Part shown: positions 21,111 to 30,143 of the stretch, in pieces
Layout of the letters: each line of letters begins with the position of its first letter
Position numbering within the stretch: position 1 is the stretch's first letter
Assembly: GCA_963804885.1 (NCBI GenBank)
Contig: CAWDSF010000015.1
Location: 1 to 64,000 of the forward strand
From: PALSA-1004 sp963804885
Lineage (GTDB): Bacteria > Pseudomonadota > Gammaproteobacteria > Burkholderiales > SG8-41
Length of the DNA: 64,000 nucleotides
Reading direction: 5' to 3'
Made by a program: the position numbers and the translations under genes
The notes under the pieces: generated by a model
Seen by the model: the letters and a program-made list of their open reading frames with translations, nothing else
The model's database searches: none
What the model was told of the DNA's origin: nothing

Positions 21111-21947
21111 TCAGTGGCGCGTTGCGCTCCACTTGCTGGTGTTGCCGGCATTGGTGACAGTGCCTTCCATCGTATTACCGGAGACATGGCCGGAGTAGGC
21201 GGCACTCCCGGCATTGAAGGTGATCGTATCGCCACGCAGTCTGCCATTTGAAATCGACTGCGAGTTAGTGCTCGACTTGAGCGTGCCCTGGATCATCTGG
21301 AATTCCTGCTTCAGCGCCAAGTCTCCATCGCCCAGTCGCCAGTTACCGGACACCTTCGCCGGGACTATCCAGAGATGGGCCGTGCAGTAGTAGCTGCAGC
21401 CCGCGCTGTCTTCGACGGTTGCCGTTTCGTCGTCCTTCCATTCACCCATGGTGAAAGTATTCGACACGATGCGCGTGCCGGGTTTGAGATCCAATATTTT
21501 TGGACGCAGCTTGAGGTTGATGTCCGGCAGCAGGAACATCGTTATGACGGTCGCCCGCGAAAAGTCGCTTTCGAACAAGTCGGCTTTCATGAATGTCGCT
21601 TTGTCGGTGACACCGTCTTTCGCCGCATTGCGTTTCGATAGCTCGACCATGTCGGGGTTGTACTCGATGCCGGTCGCACGTGCGCCGCGTTTGGCCGCCG
21701 TGATGACCGTGCGCCCGTCGCCGGATCCAAGGTCAATGACGACGTCATTGGGCGTGACTTTGGCGATATCTAGCATTTTATCGACCAGCGCCTGCGATGT
21801 CGGCACCCACACTACGTCCTTGCCCTGTTGTCCCACCGACGGTGCAAATTCTTTTTCCTTGGCGGCGGGTTGCGTCAGCGCGTGGGTCGCGGGCAACAAG
21901 AGCGCAATGCCGGTGATCAACAGGCGCAAACAGCGTGATGCATTCAT
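21111..21947 (-). CDS. Exported protein with SAM-methyltransferase fold, copy 2
   Basis: 278 residues, a tandem paralogue of the next gene. It shares WVPTSQALVDKMLDIAKVTP, VVIDLGSGDGRTVITAAKRG, GIEYNPDMVELSKRN and PKILDLKPGTRIVSNTFTMG almost word for word, and has the same C-terminal beta-rich part (FNAGSAAYSGHVSGNTMEGT). The start MNASRCLRLLITGIALLLPA is preceded by GGAGA eight bases upstream, better than an upstream ATG at 21962. An insert with two cysteines (SAGCSYYCTAHLW) is absent from copy 1. Function is unknown. Confidence 0.8.
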   Translation of the reverse strand: MNASRCLRLLITGIALLLPATHALTQPAAKEKEFAPSVGQQGKDVVWVPTSQALVDKMLDIAKVTPNDVVIDLGSGDGRTVITAAKRGARATGIEYNPDMVELSKRNAAKDGVTDKATFMKADLFESDFSRATVITMFLLPDINLKLRPKILDLKPGTRIVSNTFTMGEWKDDETATVEDSAGCSYYCTAHLWIVPAKVSGNWRLGDGDLALKQEFQMIQGTLKSSTNSQSISNGRLRGDTITFNAGSAAYSGHVSGNTMEGTVTNAGNTSKWSATRH

Positions 21948-21995
21948 GAGCGAAGTCTCCATGTGGCGGGTTACAGAACGGTTACGGAAGTTTTT

Positions 21996-22985
21996 CTATT
22001 CGGGGCGTGCGCCGGACGCCTTGACGACCGGTGCCCAGCGCGCAATTTCGCGCTTGATATGCGCGCTGAATTCTTCGGGCGTATCGCCAACAGGCACGGT
22101 GCCGTCGGCTGCGAGGCGCTCGCGGGTGTCAGGTTGGCGCAGGAATTTGACCATCTCGGCGTTCAGTTTCGTGACGATGTCGCGCGGCGTGGCCGCAGGG
22201 GCGAGTATCCCATACCATTGGGTCGCTTCGTAGCCGGGAACGCCGGATTCGGCGACGGTTGGAATGTCAGGCAGCACCGTCAGACGTTTGGCAGTGCCGA
22301 CGCCGACCAGACGCAGCTTCTGTGATTTCACGTGCGGCATCAGTGCGGCCATGCCCGTAAACATCATCGAGGTCTGACCGGCGATGAGGTCGATGATCGC
22401 CGGTCCGGTGCCTTTATACGGCACGTGCGTTAATTTTACTTTCGCGAGCAGCTCGAAATAAACCATCGTCAGGTGCGCCGCGCTGCCGTTGCCGCCGGAG
22501 CCATACAGCAGCTGGCCCGGTTTGGCGCGCGCGGCGGCGATGATCTCTTTAACCGAATGCCACGGCAATGCGGGATGCACGGCGAATCCGTTCGGTACCA
22601 TCGCAAGCAGCGTGATCGGTGCAAAATCCTTGATGGGATCGTAGGGTAGTTTCGGATACAACGTTGGATTGGCGCCAAACGTGCCGATGTGTCCCATCAC
22701 CAGTGTGTAGCCGTCGGGTGCAGATCGCGCGGCCGCTTCTACGCCGATGGTGCCACCGGCACCGCCGCGATTTTCGACGATGACCTGCTGGCCAAACGCC
22801 TCGGTAAGTTTTTGCGACGTCAGACGTGCAAGAAGATCGGTGCTGCCGCCCGGCGGAAACGGGGCGATCAAGCGAATCGGCTTGGTCGGATAACTCTGTG
22901 CACATGCAGTTCCGATGATGCCGGACGCCATCATCACAGCAGCAATGACATCACGTACCTTACCGCTCACTGCGAATACATTCAT
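21996..22985 (-). CDS. Bug/TctC family solute-binding protein 3
   Basis: A 329-residue periplasmic binding protein: signal peptide to CAQS, then YPTKPIRLIAPFPPGGSTDL, VIVENRGGAGGTIGVEAAAR and PDGYTLVMGHIGTFG. The C-terminus is LPDIPTVAESGVPGYEATQ and APVVKASGARPE. Its ATG overlaps the stop of the upstream CoA-transferase by 4 bp (22982-22985), so translation is probably coupled. It closes a colinear unit that begins near 30 kb. Confidence 0.93.
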   Translation of the reverse strand: MNVFAVSGKVRDVIAAVMMASGIIGTACAQSYPTKPIRLIAPFPPGGSTDLLARLTSQKLTEAFGQQVIVENRGGAGGTIGVEAAARSAPDGYTLVMGHIGTFGANPTLYPKLPYDPIKDFAPITLLAMVPNGFAVHPALPWHSVKEIIAAARAKPGQLLYGSGGNGSAAHLTMVYFELLAKVKLTHVPYKGTGPAIIDLIAGQTSMMFTGMAALMPHVKSQKLRLVGVGTAKRLTVLPDIPTVAESGVPGYEATQWYGILAPAATPRDIVTKLNAEMVKFLRQPDTRERLAADGTVPVGDTPEEFSAHIKREIARWAPVVKASGARPE

Positions 22986-24202
22986 TGCTTGTTTTGCGCA
23001 AGCCTGCCGTCGACCGCAATCCCATCGGCGATCATCTTGTTGATGGCTGCATCCTGGTAACCGGCTTCGCGCAATATCTCGATGGTGTGTTGCCCGACTT
23101 TCGGTGCGGGCATGTAATCCGCGCGCGCGCCGGCGGTGGACTGGTTGGGCAGCGCCATGTCGATCATCTTTCCTTCGGTCGGATGGTCGATCTTTTGAAA
23201 GAACTGTACATCGTTGAGATGCGGATCTTCCATCAAGGTTTCCAGCGTGTGATATTGCATCGCCGGCACGTCGGATTTCTCAAAAATTTCCACCCACTCG
23301 GCGGTTGTTTTTTGCTTGAGTCCTTCCGCGCGCAACGCAAAATAAGCGGGCACGTTCTTGAAGCGCGCCGCCACCGATGAGAACCGCGGGTCTGTTTTGA
23401 GCTCGGGCCGGCCGATCGCATCGAAAACGGCGAACGCCTGCGCATTCGTATTCGCCGACACACAGATCCATCCGTCTTTCGTCGGCACCGGCCTCGCCCA
23501 TGGATCGAAGATGCGCGGGTCGCCGGTGGTGCCGATCGGCGGATCGAATGTCCGATGGTACATATGCTCTTCGAGCACGTAGCGCGCGATGTTTTCGAAC
23601 ATCGGCACTTCGATCGATTGCCCTTCGCCGGTGCGCTCGCGATGATAGAGCGCCATCAACACCATCTGCGTTGCGATAAGGCCGGTCGTCTTGTCCGCCA
23701 TCACGATGGGCACGAAACGCGGCTCGCCCGTTGCGCGGTGATGAAGCGCGGCGATACCGCCTGCACCCTGGATGATTGAATCGTACGCGGGCTTGCTGCG
23801 GTAACGGCCCTTCTGCCCGAAGCCGACGATGCCACAGTAAATAATTTTGGGATTGATCGCTTTGACGTCGTCGTACGACAGCTTCAAGCGCGCCATCGCG
23901 GAGGGACGCACGTTCCAGAGGAGCACGTCGGCGGTTGCGAGCAGTTTCGCCAGCGCTTCATATGCCGCGGGCTGCTTGAGATCGATAGCGAGCGAACGCT
24001 TATTGCGATTCAGATGCAAAAACTTTGGCGACATGTTCGCCGTGATGGCGCGTCCGGCGAGGTTACGCACGATGTCACCGGTCGGCGGCTCGATCTTGAT
24101 CACGTCGGCGCCATAGTCGGCGAGCATTAACGTGACCATCGGGCCGACGACTACCGACGTCATATCGATTACGCGTACGCCGGCCAGCGGTCCGCCCGCC
24201 AT
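22982..24202 (-). CDS. Family III CoA-transferase (CaiB/BaiF) A
   Basis: A 406-residue cytoplasmic CoA-transferase, moving CoA between an acyl-CoA donor and a carboxylate. The start MAGGPLAGVRVIDMTSVVVG is the family N-terminus. LADYGADVIKIEPPTGD binds CoA, and the catalytic aspartate is Asp141 in KPAYDSIIQGAGG. ETLMEDPHLNDVQFF is the usual C-terminal region. An extended upstream reading is unlikely to be translated. With the hydratase-like gene upstream and Bug 3 overlapping downstream it resembles mesaconate or itaconate CoA-transferase settings, though family III substrates cannot be read from sequence. Confidence 0.9.
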   Translation of the reverse strand: MAGGPLAGVRVIDMTSVVVGPMVTLMLADYGADVIKIEPPTGDIVRNLAGRAITANMSPKFLHLNRNKRSLAIDLKQPAAYEALAKLLATADVLLWNVRPSAMARLKLSYDDVKAINPKIIYCGIVGFGQKGRYRSKPAYDSIIQGAGGIAALHHRATGEPRFVPIVMADKTTGLIATQMVLMALYHRERTGEGQSIEVPMFENIARYVLEEHMYHRTFDPPIGTTGDPRIFDPWARPVPTKDGWICVSANTNAQAFAVFDAIGRPELKTDPRFSSVAARFKNVPAYFALRAEGLKQKTTAEWVEIFEKSDVPAMQYHTLETLMEDPHLNDVQFFQKIDHPTEGKMIDMALPNQSTAGARADYMPAPKVGQHTIEILREAGYQDAAINKMIADGIAVDGRLAQNKQ

Positions 24203-24269
24203 CAGTGCACCATGCCGGTAACTGTTTCGCGGGCCATCGATACGCTGCCCGTCTGCACTTGGCCGGCCA

Positions 24270-25122
24270 TCAATAAAACTCCGCGCTGGCGTTCGTGGCG
24301 AGCGCACCACTGTGATCGATCGTCCACAGCTTCGCACTCTTCCCGTCGGCGGACGGCTCGCCGCACAGCGTGAAGGGCTGATCTGCAAACATCGGCCGCA
24401 CGTTGCGCACCGACATGTATTTAATCGGCGATGCGGCGTTGGCGCGCGCGAGTTCGAACAGGAGGAGGTTGGTCAGCCCGCCGTTCTGCACGAGCCCCGG
24501 ATAACCTTCCTTCTGAGTGACGTACGGATAATCGTAATGGATCCGATGCCCGTTGAACGTGAGCGCCGAGTAACGGAACAGCACCACGGGATCGGGGTTG
24601 AAGACCTTGCTCCACACCGCGTTACCGAGGGCAGGTTGCGGCGCAGCCTTGGGCGCGTTGGGATCGGGTTCTTCGCCGGTACACCACATCCATCTCTTCG
24701 GTGATGGCGAGACCGCGCGGACTGATCATGTCAGTCTTTACGGTCACGAATACCATCTGACCGTTGCGGCCGGCTTTGGTGGTGACATCCTTGATGCTTG
24801 CTTCCTTGCGCACCTCATCACCCACGCGCAGCACATCGTGCATCCAGGTGCGCCGGCCGGCATTCATGCGGCGGGGCAGCGGCACCGGCGGTAGAAAATC
24901 GCCGCGCGTTGGATGACCGTCGTGACCGACCTGCGATTGACGCACGACGCGCGGAAACAGCGTGGTGTGCCAGCCGGGCGGCAGCGCATCGCCGAATTTC
25001 GGTAGCGGATCATCGCGATCGAGTGTCGCCGCCAGACGGTGCACGGACGGAATGGTCACATAGTCGACATCCGTCTCGCGCTCACCGATCCAGTCCTTCA
25101 GTTTTTCGAGGTCGTGCGCCAT
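24270..25122 (-). CDS. FAS1-like dehydratase / mesaconyl-C4-CoA hydratase-like protein (one frameshift)
   Basis: About 283 residues with two hot-dog domains. The first frame starts MAHDLEKLKDWIGERETDVD, a typical FAS1-like dehydratase N-terminus. It continues GDALPPGWHTTLFPRV and GHPTRGDFLPPVPLPRRM and ends near LAITEEMDVVYR. After an indel near 24675 the second frame gives DPVVLFRYSALTFNGHRIHYDYPYV (the hydratase His/Asp motif) and YPGLVQNGGL. Family members hydrate mesaconyl-C4-CoA to citramalyl-CoA (Meh) or related acyl-CoAs. The CoA-transferase follows 67 bp downstream on the same strand, consistent with a shared pathway. Confidence 0.83.
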
Positions 25123-25228
25123 GGGTTGTGGTTCCTGCTTGCGATAAACGGAGGCGTGATTCTAGCAATGTTGCCGCCGCGCCATGGAACAAGGTTCGGC
25201 TCAGCCGCAAACGTGGCGCGTCGACTGA

Positions 25229-26221
25229 TTACTCCGCGCGCATGCCGGTGTCGGCGACGACCTTACCCCACTTGACGAGTTCCTCTTTGATGTACGCGCC
25301 GAAGTGCTCGGGTGTGTCGCCAACGGGATCGACGCCTTCGGTAGAAAAACGTTCGCGGATCGCGGGCGTGCGCAGCACTTTGACGATCTCACGGTGCAGG
25401 GTGCTGATGATGGCCTGTGGCGTACACGCCGGAACCAGAACCCCGAACCAGGGACTCACGACGTAGCCAGGCACGCCTGATTCGATTATGGTCGGCACAT
25501 CCGGCAATGCGGCCGTGCGCTCCCTGCCCGTGACGGCGAGCGCCCGTACACGGCTGCTCTTGATGTACGAAAGCACGCTCGGAATACCGGTGAACATGAC
25601 TTGCACTTGTCCGCCGATCAGGTCGATGACTGCCGGCGTGCTGCCCTTGTACGGTATGTGCACGAGCTTGATGCCGGCGGCGGTATTGAACATTTCAGAC
25701 GCGAAGTGAGGCGCGCTGCCGTTGCCGCCGGAGCCATAGTTGATTTGTCCCGGACGCGCTTTCGCCAGGGCCACAAGCTCCTTCACATTCGCTGCCGCAA
25801 CTGAAGGATGCACGACCAAAACATAGGGACTCGCGATGAGCATCGTCACGGGTGCGAAGTCGCGCACCGGATCGTACGGCAATTTCTTTTGCAGGTGCGG
25901 ACTCAATGCAAGCGTTCCGGTGCCGCCCATTACGAGCGTGTAACCGTCCGGTGCGGCGCGAGCGCCGGTTTCAGTGCCGATGGTGCCGCCCGAGCCGGTG
26001 CGGTTGTCGATGACGATCTGCTGGCCAAAAGTATCCGCAAGTTTTTGTGCGATGGCGCGGCCCGCGGTATCGATGCTGCCGCCGGCGGGATACGGCATGA
26101 TGAAGCGTATCGGTCTCTCCGGATACGCGGCGCTCGCGGCAAAAGAAAATGAAGCGGCCATCACAACGGCGCATGTTGCGAGAACGTTTGCGCGTGACCA
26201 GGAAATCGAAGTCGTGACCAT
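25229..26221 (-). CDS. Bug/TctC family solute-binding protein 4
   Basis: 330 residues: a signal peptide ending AASAAYPE, then PERPIRFIMPYPAGGSIDTA, VIDNRTGSGGTIGTETGARA and PDGYTLVMGGTG. Conserved YGSGGNGSAPHFASEMF and LPDVPTIIESGVPGYVVSP follow. It starts 12 bp after the DRE-TIM gene and precedes the dehydratase-like gene by 106 bp, so it is inside the same colinear unit. Confidence 0.93.
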   Translation of the reverse strand: MVTTSISWSRANVLATCAVVMAASFSFAASAAYPERPIRFIMPYPAGGSIDTAGRAIAQKLADTFGQQIVIDNRTGSGGTIGTETGARAAPDGYTLVMGGTGTLALSPHLQKKLPYDPVRDFAPVTMLIASPYVLVVHPSVAAANVKELVALAKARPGQINYGSGGNGSAPHFASEMFNTAAGIKLVHIPYKGSTPAVIDLIGGQVQVMFTGIPSVLSYIKSSRVRALAVTGRERTAALPDVPTIIESGVPGYVVSPWFGVLVPACTPQAIISTLHREIVKVLRTPAIRERFSTEGVDPVGDTPEHFGAYIKEELVKWGKVVADTGMRAE

Positions 26222-26233
26222 CAGTCTTTGCGC

Positions 26234-27532
26234 CTATTCGCGCCCACCGAGCATGACGCCGCGACAGATTGCAGCAAACTCGCCGAACGTAAGGTAATGG
26301 CGATCGTAGCTGCTGGCGACGGCGGCGCGCGCCCGCGACAGGATGCGCTGGAATTGCAGCTCCGATGCTTCCATGCCGAGGTCGCGCACGATGTCGCGCA
26401 GGAAAACCGGGTCATCGGTGTGAGCGCTGCTGCGCTCGCGGCCGAACAGAATCTTGCCGCCGATGACGGCTTCGAACTCGCGGCCCACCACTTGCGGCGC
26501 AATCCCGATCGTGGATTCCGCATTGGCGCTGCCTTCCAGATGGCCGACGCCTTCCTCCTTGTTCCAGTTCTCGCCGACAATCGGTTTCCACGGCGGGAGC
26601 TGGATGCCGTACGCCTTTTGTACATAGCGGCACAGCTCATACAGTGCGTCGAGCTTGACGCCGGTCGCGATGCCGTACATTTCGAACAGTGCCGCGGCTT
26701 CTTCGAGCGCGACGCAGCCGCCGCGGTCTCCAATGCCGATGACTGACGCATCGATCCAGTTGGCGCCGCCTTCCACGGCTGCCATCGCGTTGGCAGTCGC
26801 GACGCCCAGATCGTTATGGTGTTGGACATAGACGTCGCATTTGTCACCCACTGCGCGGCGGACGCGGCCGATGAAAGTGCGAGTCGCGAGCGGCGCGCTG
26901 TTGCCGCGGCTGTCGACCACGTACACGCCATCCGCGCCGGCATCGGCCATGGCCTTGAAGAATAGACAAGCGGTGTCAACCGGCGAGCGCATGCTGTCGA
27001 CCATCCAGGGAACTACACGCACCGTTTGGCGTTTCATGTAGGCGATGCTTTCAGTGATTGCATCGACGACCATCTGCTTCGACAGGTCGCCGCTGAAATC
27101 GGACAACGTATCGGCGTAATCCCATTTGACGATTGGACTGATCACTTCAGCGCCAAGATCGATGTGACGGTCGATTGCGCTGCGCCAATCGCCCTTGAGC
27201 GGCGGCTTCACACCGGGACCTTTGGCGACGAGTCGTGTGCGCACACCCATGCGACGGCACGCTTTGACCATGTCGCGTTCCTCGCTGAATGTCGCGTGGC
27301 TCGGCAGCGTGATTTCGCCGACACCGACCGCGTCGAGCCGCTCGATCAAGCCGAGGCGCGTATTCCAGTTCAACTGGTGGCCGACGCAGTCGTCACCCTC
27401 GCTTAATGTGCAGTCGATGAATTGGATACGCTTCGGTGCGGCGCTGCGTGCCGCGAGCGATTCGTCGTCCCAGTACGCCGGATTGACGAGCCATTTCCCC
27501 GGTTGATGCCACGGCTTATCGATCGACGCCAT
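26234..27532 (-). CDS. DRE-TIM metallolyase-fold protein with altered active-site motif
   Basis: 432 residues, related to HMG-CoA lyase, 2-isopropylmalate and citramalate synthases. The fold is plain: IQFIDCTLSEGDDCVG at strand 1, VGVGEITLPSHATFSEERD, DGVYVVDSRGNSAPLATRTF, and QHHNDLGVATANAMAAVEGGA with WIDASVIGIGDRGG. Two normally invariant sites differ. Strand 1 is DCTLSEG rather than D-x-T-L-R-D-G, losing the catalytic Arg and changing the metal Asp to Glu. The HxHND metal motif reads QHHND. The C-terminus (GVGHLEGSANAESTIGIAPQ) is unlike LeuA. It may have a modified lyase or aldolase chemistry. It sits between MmgE/PrpD and Bug 4. Confidence 0.82.
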   Translation of the reverse strand: MASIDKPWHQPGKWLVNPAYWDDESLAARSAAPKRIQFIDCTLSEGDDCVGHQLNWNTRLGLIERLDAVGVGEITLPSHATFSEERDMVKACRRMGVRTRLVAKGPGVKPPLKGDWRSAIDRHIDLGAEVISPIVKWDYADTLSDFSGDLSKQMVVDAITESIAYMKRQTVRVVPWMVDSMRSPVDTACLFFKAMADAGADGVYVVDSRGNSAPLATRTFIGRVRRAVGDKCDVYVQHHNDLGVATANAMAAVEGGANWIDASVIGIGDRGGCVALEEAAALFEMYGIATGVKLDALYELCRYVQKAYGIQLPPWKPIVGENWNKEEGVGHLEGSANAESTIGIAPQVVGREFEAVIGGKILFGRERSSAHTDDPVFLRDIVRDLGMEASELQFQRILSRARAAVASSYDRHYLTFGEFAAICRGVMLGGRE

Positions 27533-27592
27533 TACCGTTCTCCAGATTCGATTGCAACGATTGTTCGTGATGCGCGCGCCGACTGCCGCGCT

Positions 27593-28966
27593 TTATGCTG
27601 CTTGTCGATCGCAGCGCGCAATATCCATGATTTCGCATACATCGGCCAAGCTGTCGAGGCGTTCTACCAGCTCAAGAAGGCGTTGCGCCTGCGCGTCCAC
27701 AAGCCTGCGGCGTGCGCAGCCGAAAAATTTAGTCAGCCGCTGCTCGCGCGTAAGCGGCGATCCGACCCAGCCGGATAGTTTGTCGATGCGCTTCGAGACC
27801 CGCCGGCCATCCTTGAGCTCGACCGTGACGATCGAGTGCATCTGATCGAAGTCGGGTGGAATCGCGTCATCGACGGTCAGCTTTACGTGCGGCAGCAGCG
27901 CTTCAACATCTGACGAGAAACGGCGCTCATTCGTGAATGAGTCGATGGTGATCTCACCGTCGAGCAGCGCAATGAGCGTCGCGTATTGGACGCTGAATTT
28001 CCCATCTAGACCGGTCGCCGGCTCCGGCCGATTGACGTAATCGAAACGCGGGAAGATGACGTCGACGCGTTCGATCTGATCACGCTCGATCGCATGGTCG
28101 TTGCGCAATGCGAGCGCCGCGTCGATCGGGCGGTGCGTGAAGTAATTGCTCGGGTGTTTCTTGAAGCCGACGCCGGGATCGACCATGCGCAAAGGCGCGG
28201 CAAACCCGGCAATGAGCAATTCAGGCTCGGCGTTGCCTTGAAAGAATGTGTCGAAAAAACCTTTCGGTCCGAACACGTCAGGGCTGGCAGTCCAGCCCAT
28301 CTTCGCAAGCACGCCGCACTCAACGCCCATGCGCGCCGCGTGTCCGGAGTGCGACGATTTGGTCATCGTTCCGGTATTGATCGAGATGCTGCCGGCGCGG
28401 GACCCGGCCAGCCCGAAGGCCATCAAAGTCTGCTGCTTGTCGAGATCGAGCATCTTTGCTGCGGCAGTCACCGCGCCGAACGTTCCCGTCGTCCCCGGCT
28501 TGTGAAATCCGGCGCCCGTCTTGAGCCCGATCGCCGCCATGCGCACACGCGCCTGCACTTCGAAGGCAGCGGCGATGGCGCCGATGATCTTTTTGCCGTC
28601 CGCCTTATAGTGCTCCGCAATGGCGAGGATCGCCGGCAGCGTCGGGGAGGTGGGATGATTGAGCGGATACCATGTATTGTCGAAATCGAGCGCATGCGCC
28701 ATCGTGCCGTTCGCATAGGCGGCATTGATCATTGAAGTTTTGAATCCGCCGGCGATGACCGTTGCGTGCGGCGCGCCGCCCATTTCGCGCACATACTGCG
28801 TCGAGATGCGTCCGACACCCAGCGGCTCATCAGCGCCGGCCAGCATTACAGCGAGCCCGTCGAGCGTCACCGCTTTCGCCATGTCGACGGCGGCGACTGG
28901 CAGCGACTCGAAATCGACCCCCATGACTTTATCGACGAATGCTTCAGTAAGGGATTTTCCAGGCAT
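27593..28966 (-). CDS. MmgE/PrpD family protein
   Basis: 457 residues of the 2-methylcitrate dehydratase superfamily, which also includes cis-aconitate decarboxylase. Family blocks include NAAYANGTMAHALDFDNTW, GFHKPGTTGTFGAVTAAAKM, TKSSHSGHAARMGVECGVLA and PSNYFTHRPIDAALALRN. HALDFDNT and KSSHSGHAA line the active site. It acts in the cytoplasm on a tricarboxylate or similar acid. No prpC lies nearby, so a plain methylcitrate role is not supported. The last ~40 residues, with basic and leucine-rich stretches, look less family-like. Confidence 0.88.
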   Translation of the reverse strand: MPGKSLTEAFVDKVMGVDFESLPVAAVDMAKAVTLDGLAVMLAGADEPLGVGRISTQYVREMGGAPHATVIAGGFKTSMINAAYANGTMAHALDFDNTWYPLNHPTSPTLPAILAIAEHYKADGKKIIGAIAAAFEVQARVRMAAIGLKTGAGFHKPGTTGTFGAVTAAAKMLDLDKQQTLMAFGLAGSRAGSISINTGTMTKSSHSGHAARMGVECGVLAKMGWTASPDVFGPKGFFDTFFQGNAEPELLIAGFAAPLRMVDPGVGFKKHPSNYFTHRPIDAALALRNDHAIERDQIERVDVIFPRFDYVNRPEPATGLDGKFSVQYATLIALLDGEITIDSFTNERRFSSDVEALLPHVKLTVDDAIPPDFDQMHSIVTVELKDGRRVSKRIDKLSGWVGSPLTREQRLTKFFGCARRRLVDAQAQRLLELVERLDSLADVCEIMDIARCDRQAA

Positions 28967-29037
28967 CGTTATGGACAGTATGAGTTGCCCAGGACTGCGA
29001 GCAGTGAATCAGAGCGGTGGATTGTCCTGCTGAGAAA

Positions 29038-30018
29038 TCAATCCGCCCTGGCGCCGGATTCCTTTACCGCCTTACCCCACTTCGCGATTTCCGATTTCAT
29101 GTAAGCGGCGAACTCCGCGCGGCTATCGCCGACGGGCGTGAAAGCAAGCGTGCCGAGTTTCTCTTTCACGTCGGGCTCATGGATAATTTTCACCATCTCA
29201 GCATTCAGTTTATCGAGAATCGGCGCAGGCGTTTTCGCCGGAGCCGCGATGCCAATCCAGCCGACCGCTTCAAAGCCGGCATAACCGGATTCAGCAATCG
29301 TCGGCAGGTCAGGAAGAAACGGTGAACGCTGCAGCGTACCGATGCCCAGACCGCGCAGCTTGCCCGACTGGATGTGCGGCCGCGTCGCGGGAATTGCGTC
29401 GAACATCACCGGCACCTGCCCGCCGATGAGCTGGGTGTGAGCGTCAGCGCTGCCCTTGAACGGCACATGGTTAAGCGTAATGCCCGCGGTGGAACGAAAC
29501 ATTTCCATCGTCAAATGGCTCGTCGATCCGCTTCCGAGCGAGGCGAAGTTGATCTGACCGGGCTTTTGCTTCGCTGCGCTGACGAACTCTTTGACCGTCT
29601 TGAACGGTGCCGAGGGGCTCGCGACGAGCGTCTGCGGCGTGAGCCCGAGGTTTGAAATCGGCGCGAAATCTTTGACCGCGTCGTACGGCAGTTTGGTATA
29701 AAGCGTCGGATTGATGCCGAACGCACTCGATACAGCCATTGTGAGCGTGTAACCATCCGGCGCTGCTTTGGCGCCCATCTCCGTGCCAAGAATGGCGCCG
29801 GCACCCGGACGATTGTCAACGATGACCTGCTGATGCCAGTCCTCGCTCATCTTCTGTGCAACGAGGCGCGCAAGAATATCCGTCGAAGTGCCGGGCGTAA
29901 ACTGCACGATGATGCGAATCGGTTTGCCCGGATAGTCCTGCGCGAAAACGGGAACGTTCGCGACGCCTGCAAGCACGGCGAGCGCGACGACGACCGTGCG
30001 GCAGATAACATTCGACAT
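29038..30018 (-). CDS. Bug/TctC family solute-binding protein 5
   Basis: 326 residues. The signal peptide is MSNVICRTVVVALAVLAGVA...FAQD, followed by YPGKPIRIIVQFTPGTSTDI, VDNRPGAGAILGTEMGAKAA and PDGYTLTMAVSSAFG. The usual VPFPAGG is replaced by VQFTPGT, a change next to the ligand loop. It ends 71 bp before the MmgE/PrpD start and probably opens the minus-strand unit that runs to about 22 kb. It is divergent from Bug 6. Confidence 0.92.
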   Translation of the reverse strand: MSNVICRTVVVALAVLAGVANVPVFAQDYPGKPIRIIVQFTPGTSTDILARLVAQKMSEDWHQQVIVDNRPGAGAILGTEMGAKAAPDGYTLTMAVSSAFGINPTLYTKLPYDAVKDFAPISNLGLTPQTLVASPSAPFKTVKEFVSAAKQKPGQINFASLGSGSTSHLTMEMFRSTAGITLNHVPFKGSADAHTQLIGGQVPVMFDAIPATRPHIQSGKLRGLGIGTLQRSPFLPDLPTIAESGYAGFEAVGWIGIAAPAKTPAPILDKLNAEMVKIIHEPDVKEKLGTLAFTPVGDSRAEFAAYMKSEIAKWGKAVKESGARAD

Positions 30019-30143
30019 GGTGATTTCCTCGTGAAGGCGGGCGGCAGTATGCTTCCGCTCGTTCGAATCAGGCGTGCGCCGGGTATACTGACTGACGCAA
30101 AAAAGTGTGTCAACAGCACCCGCACGTCAATCTCGAGGCGGCG

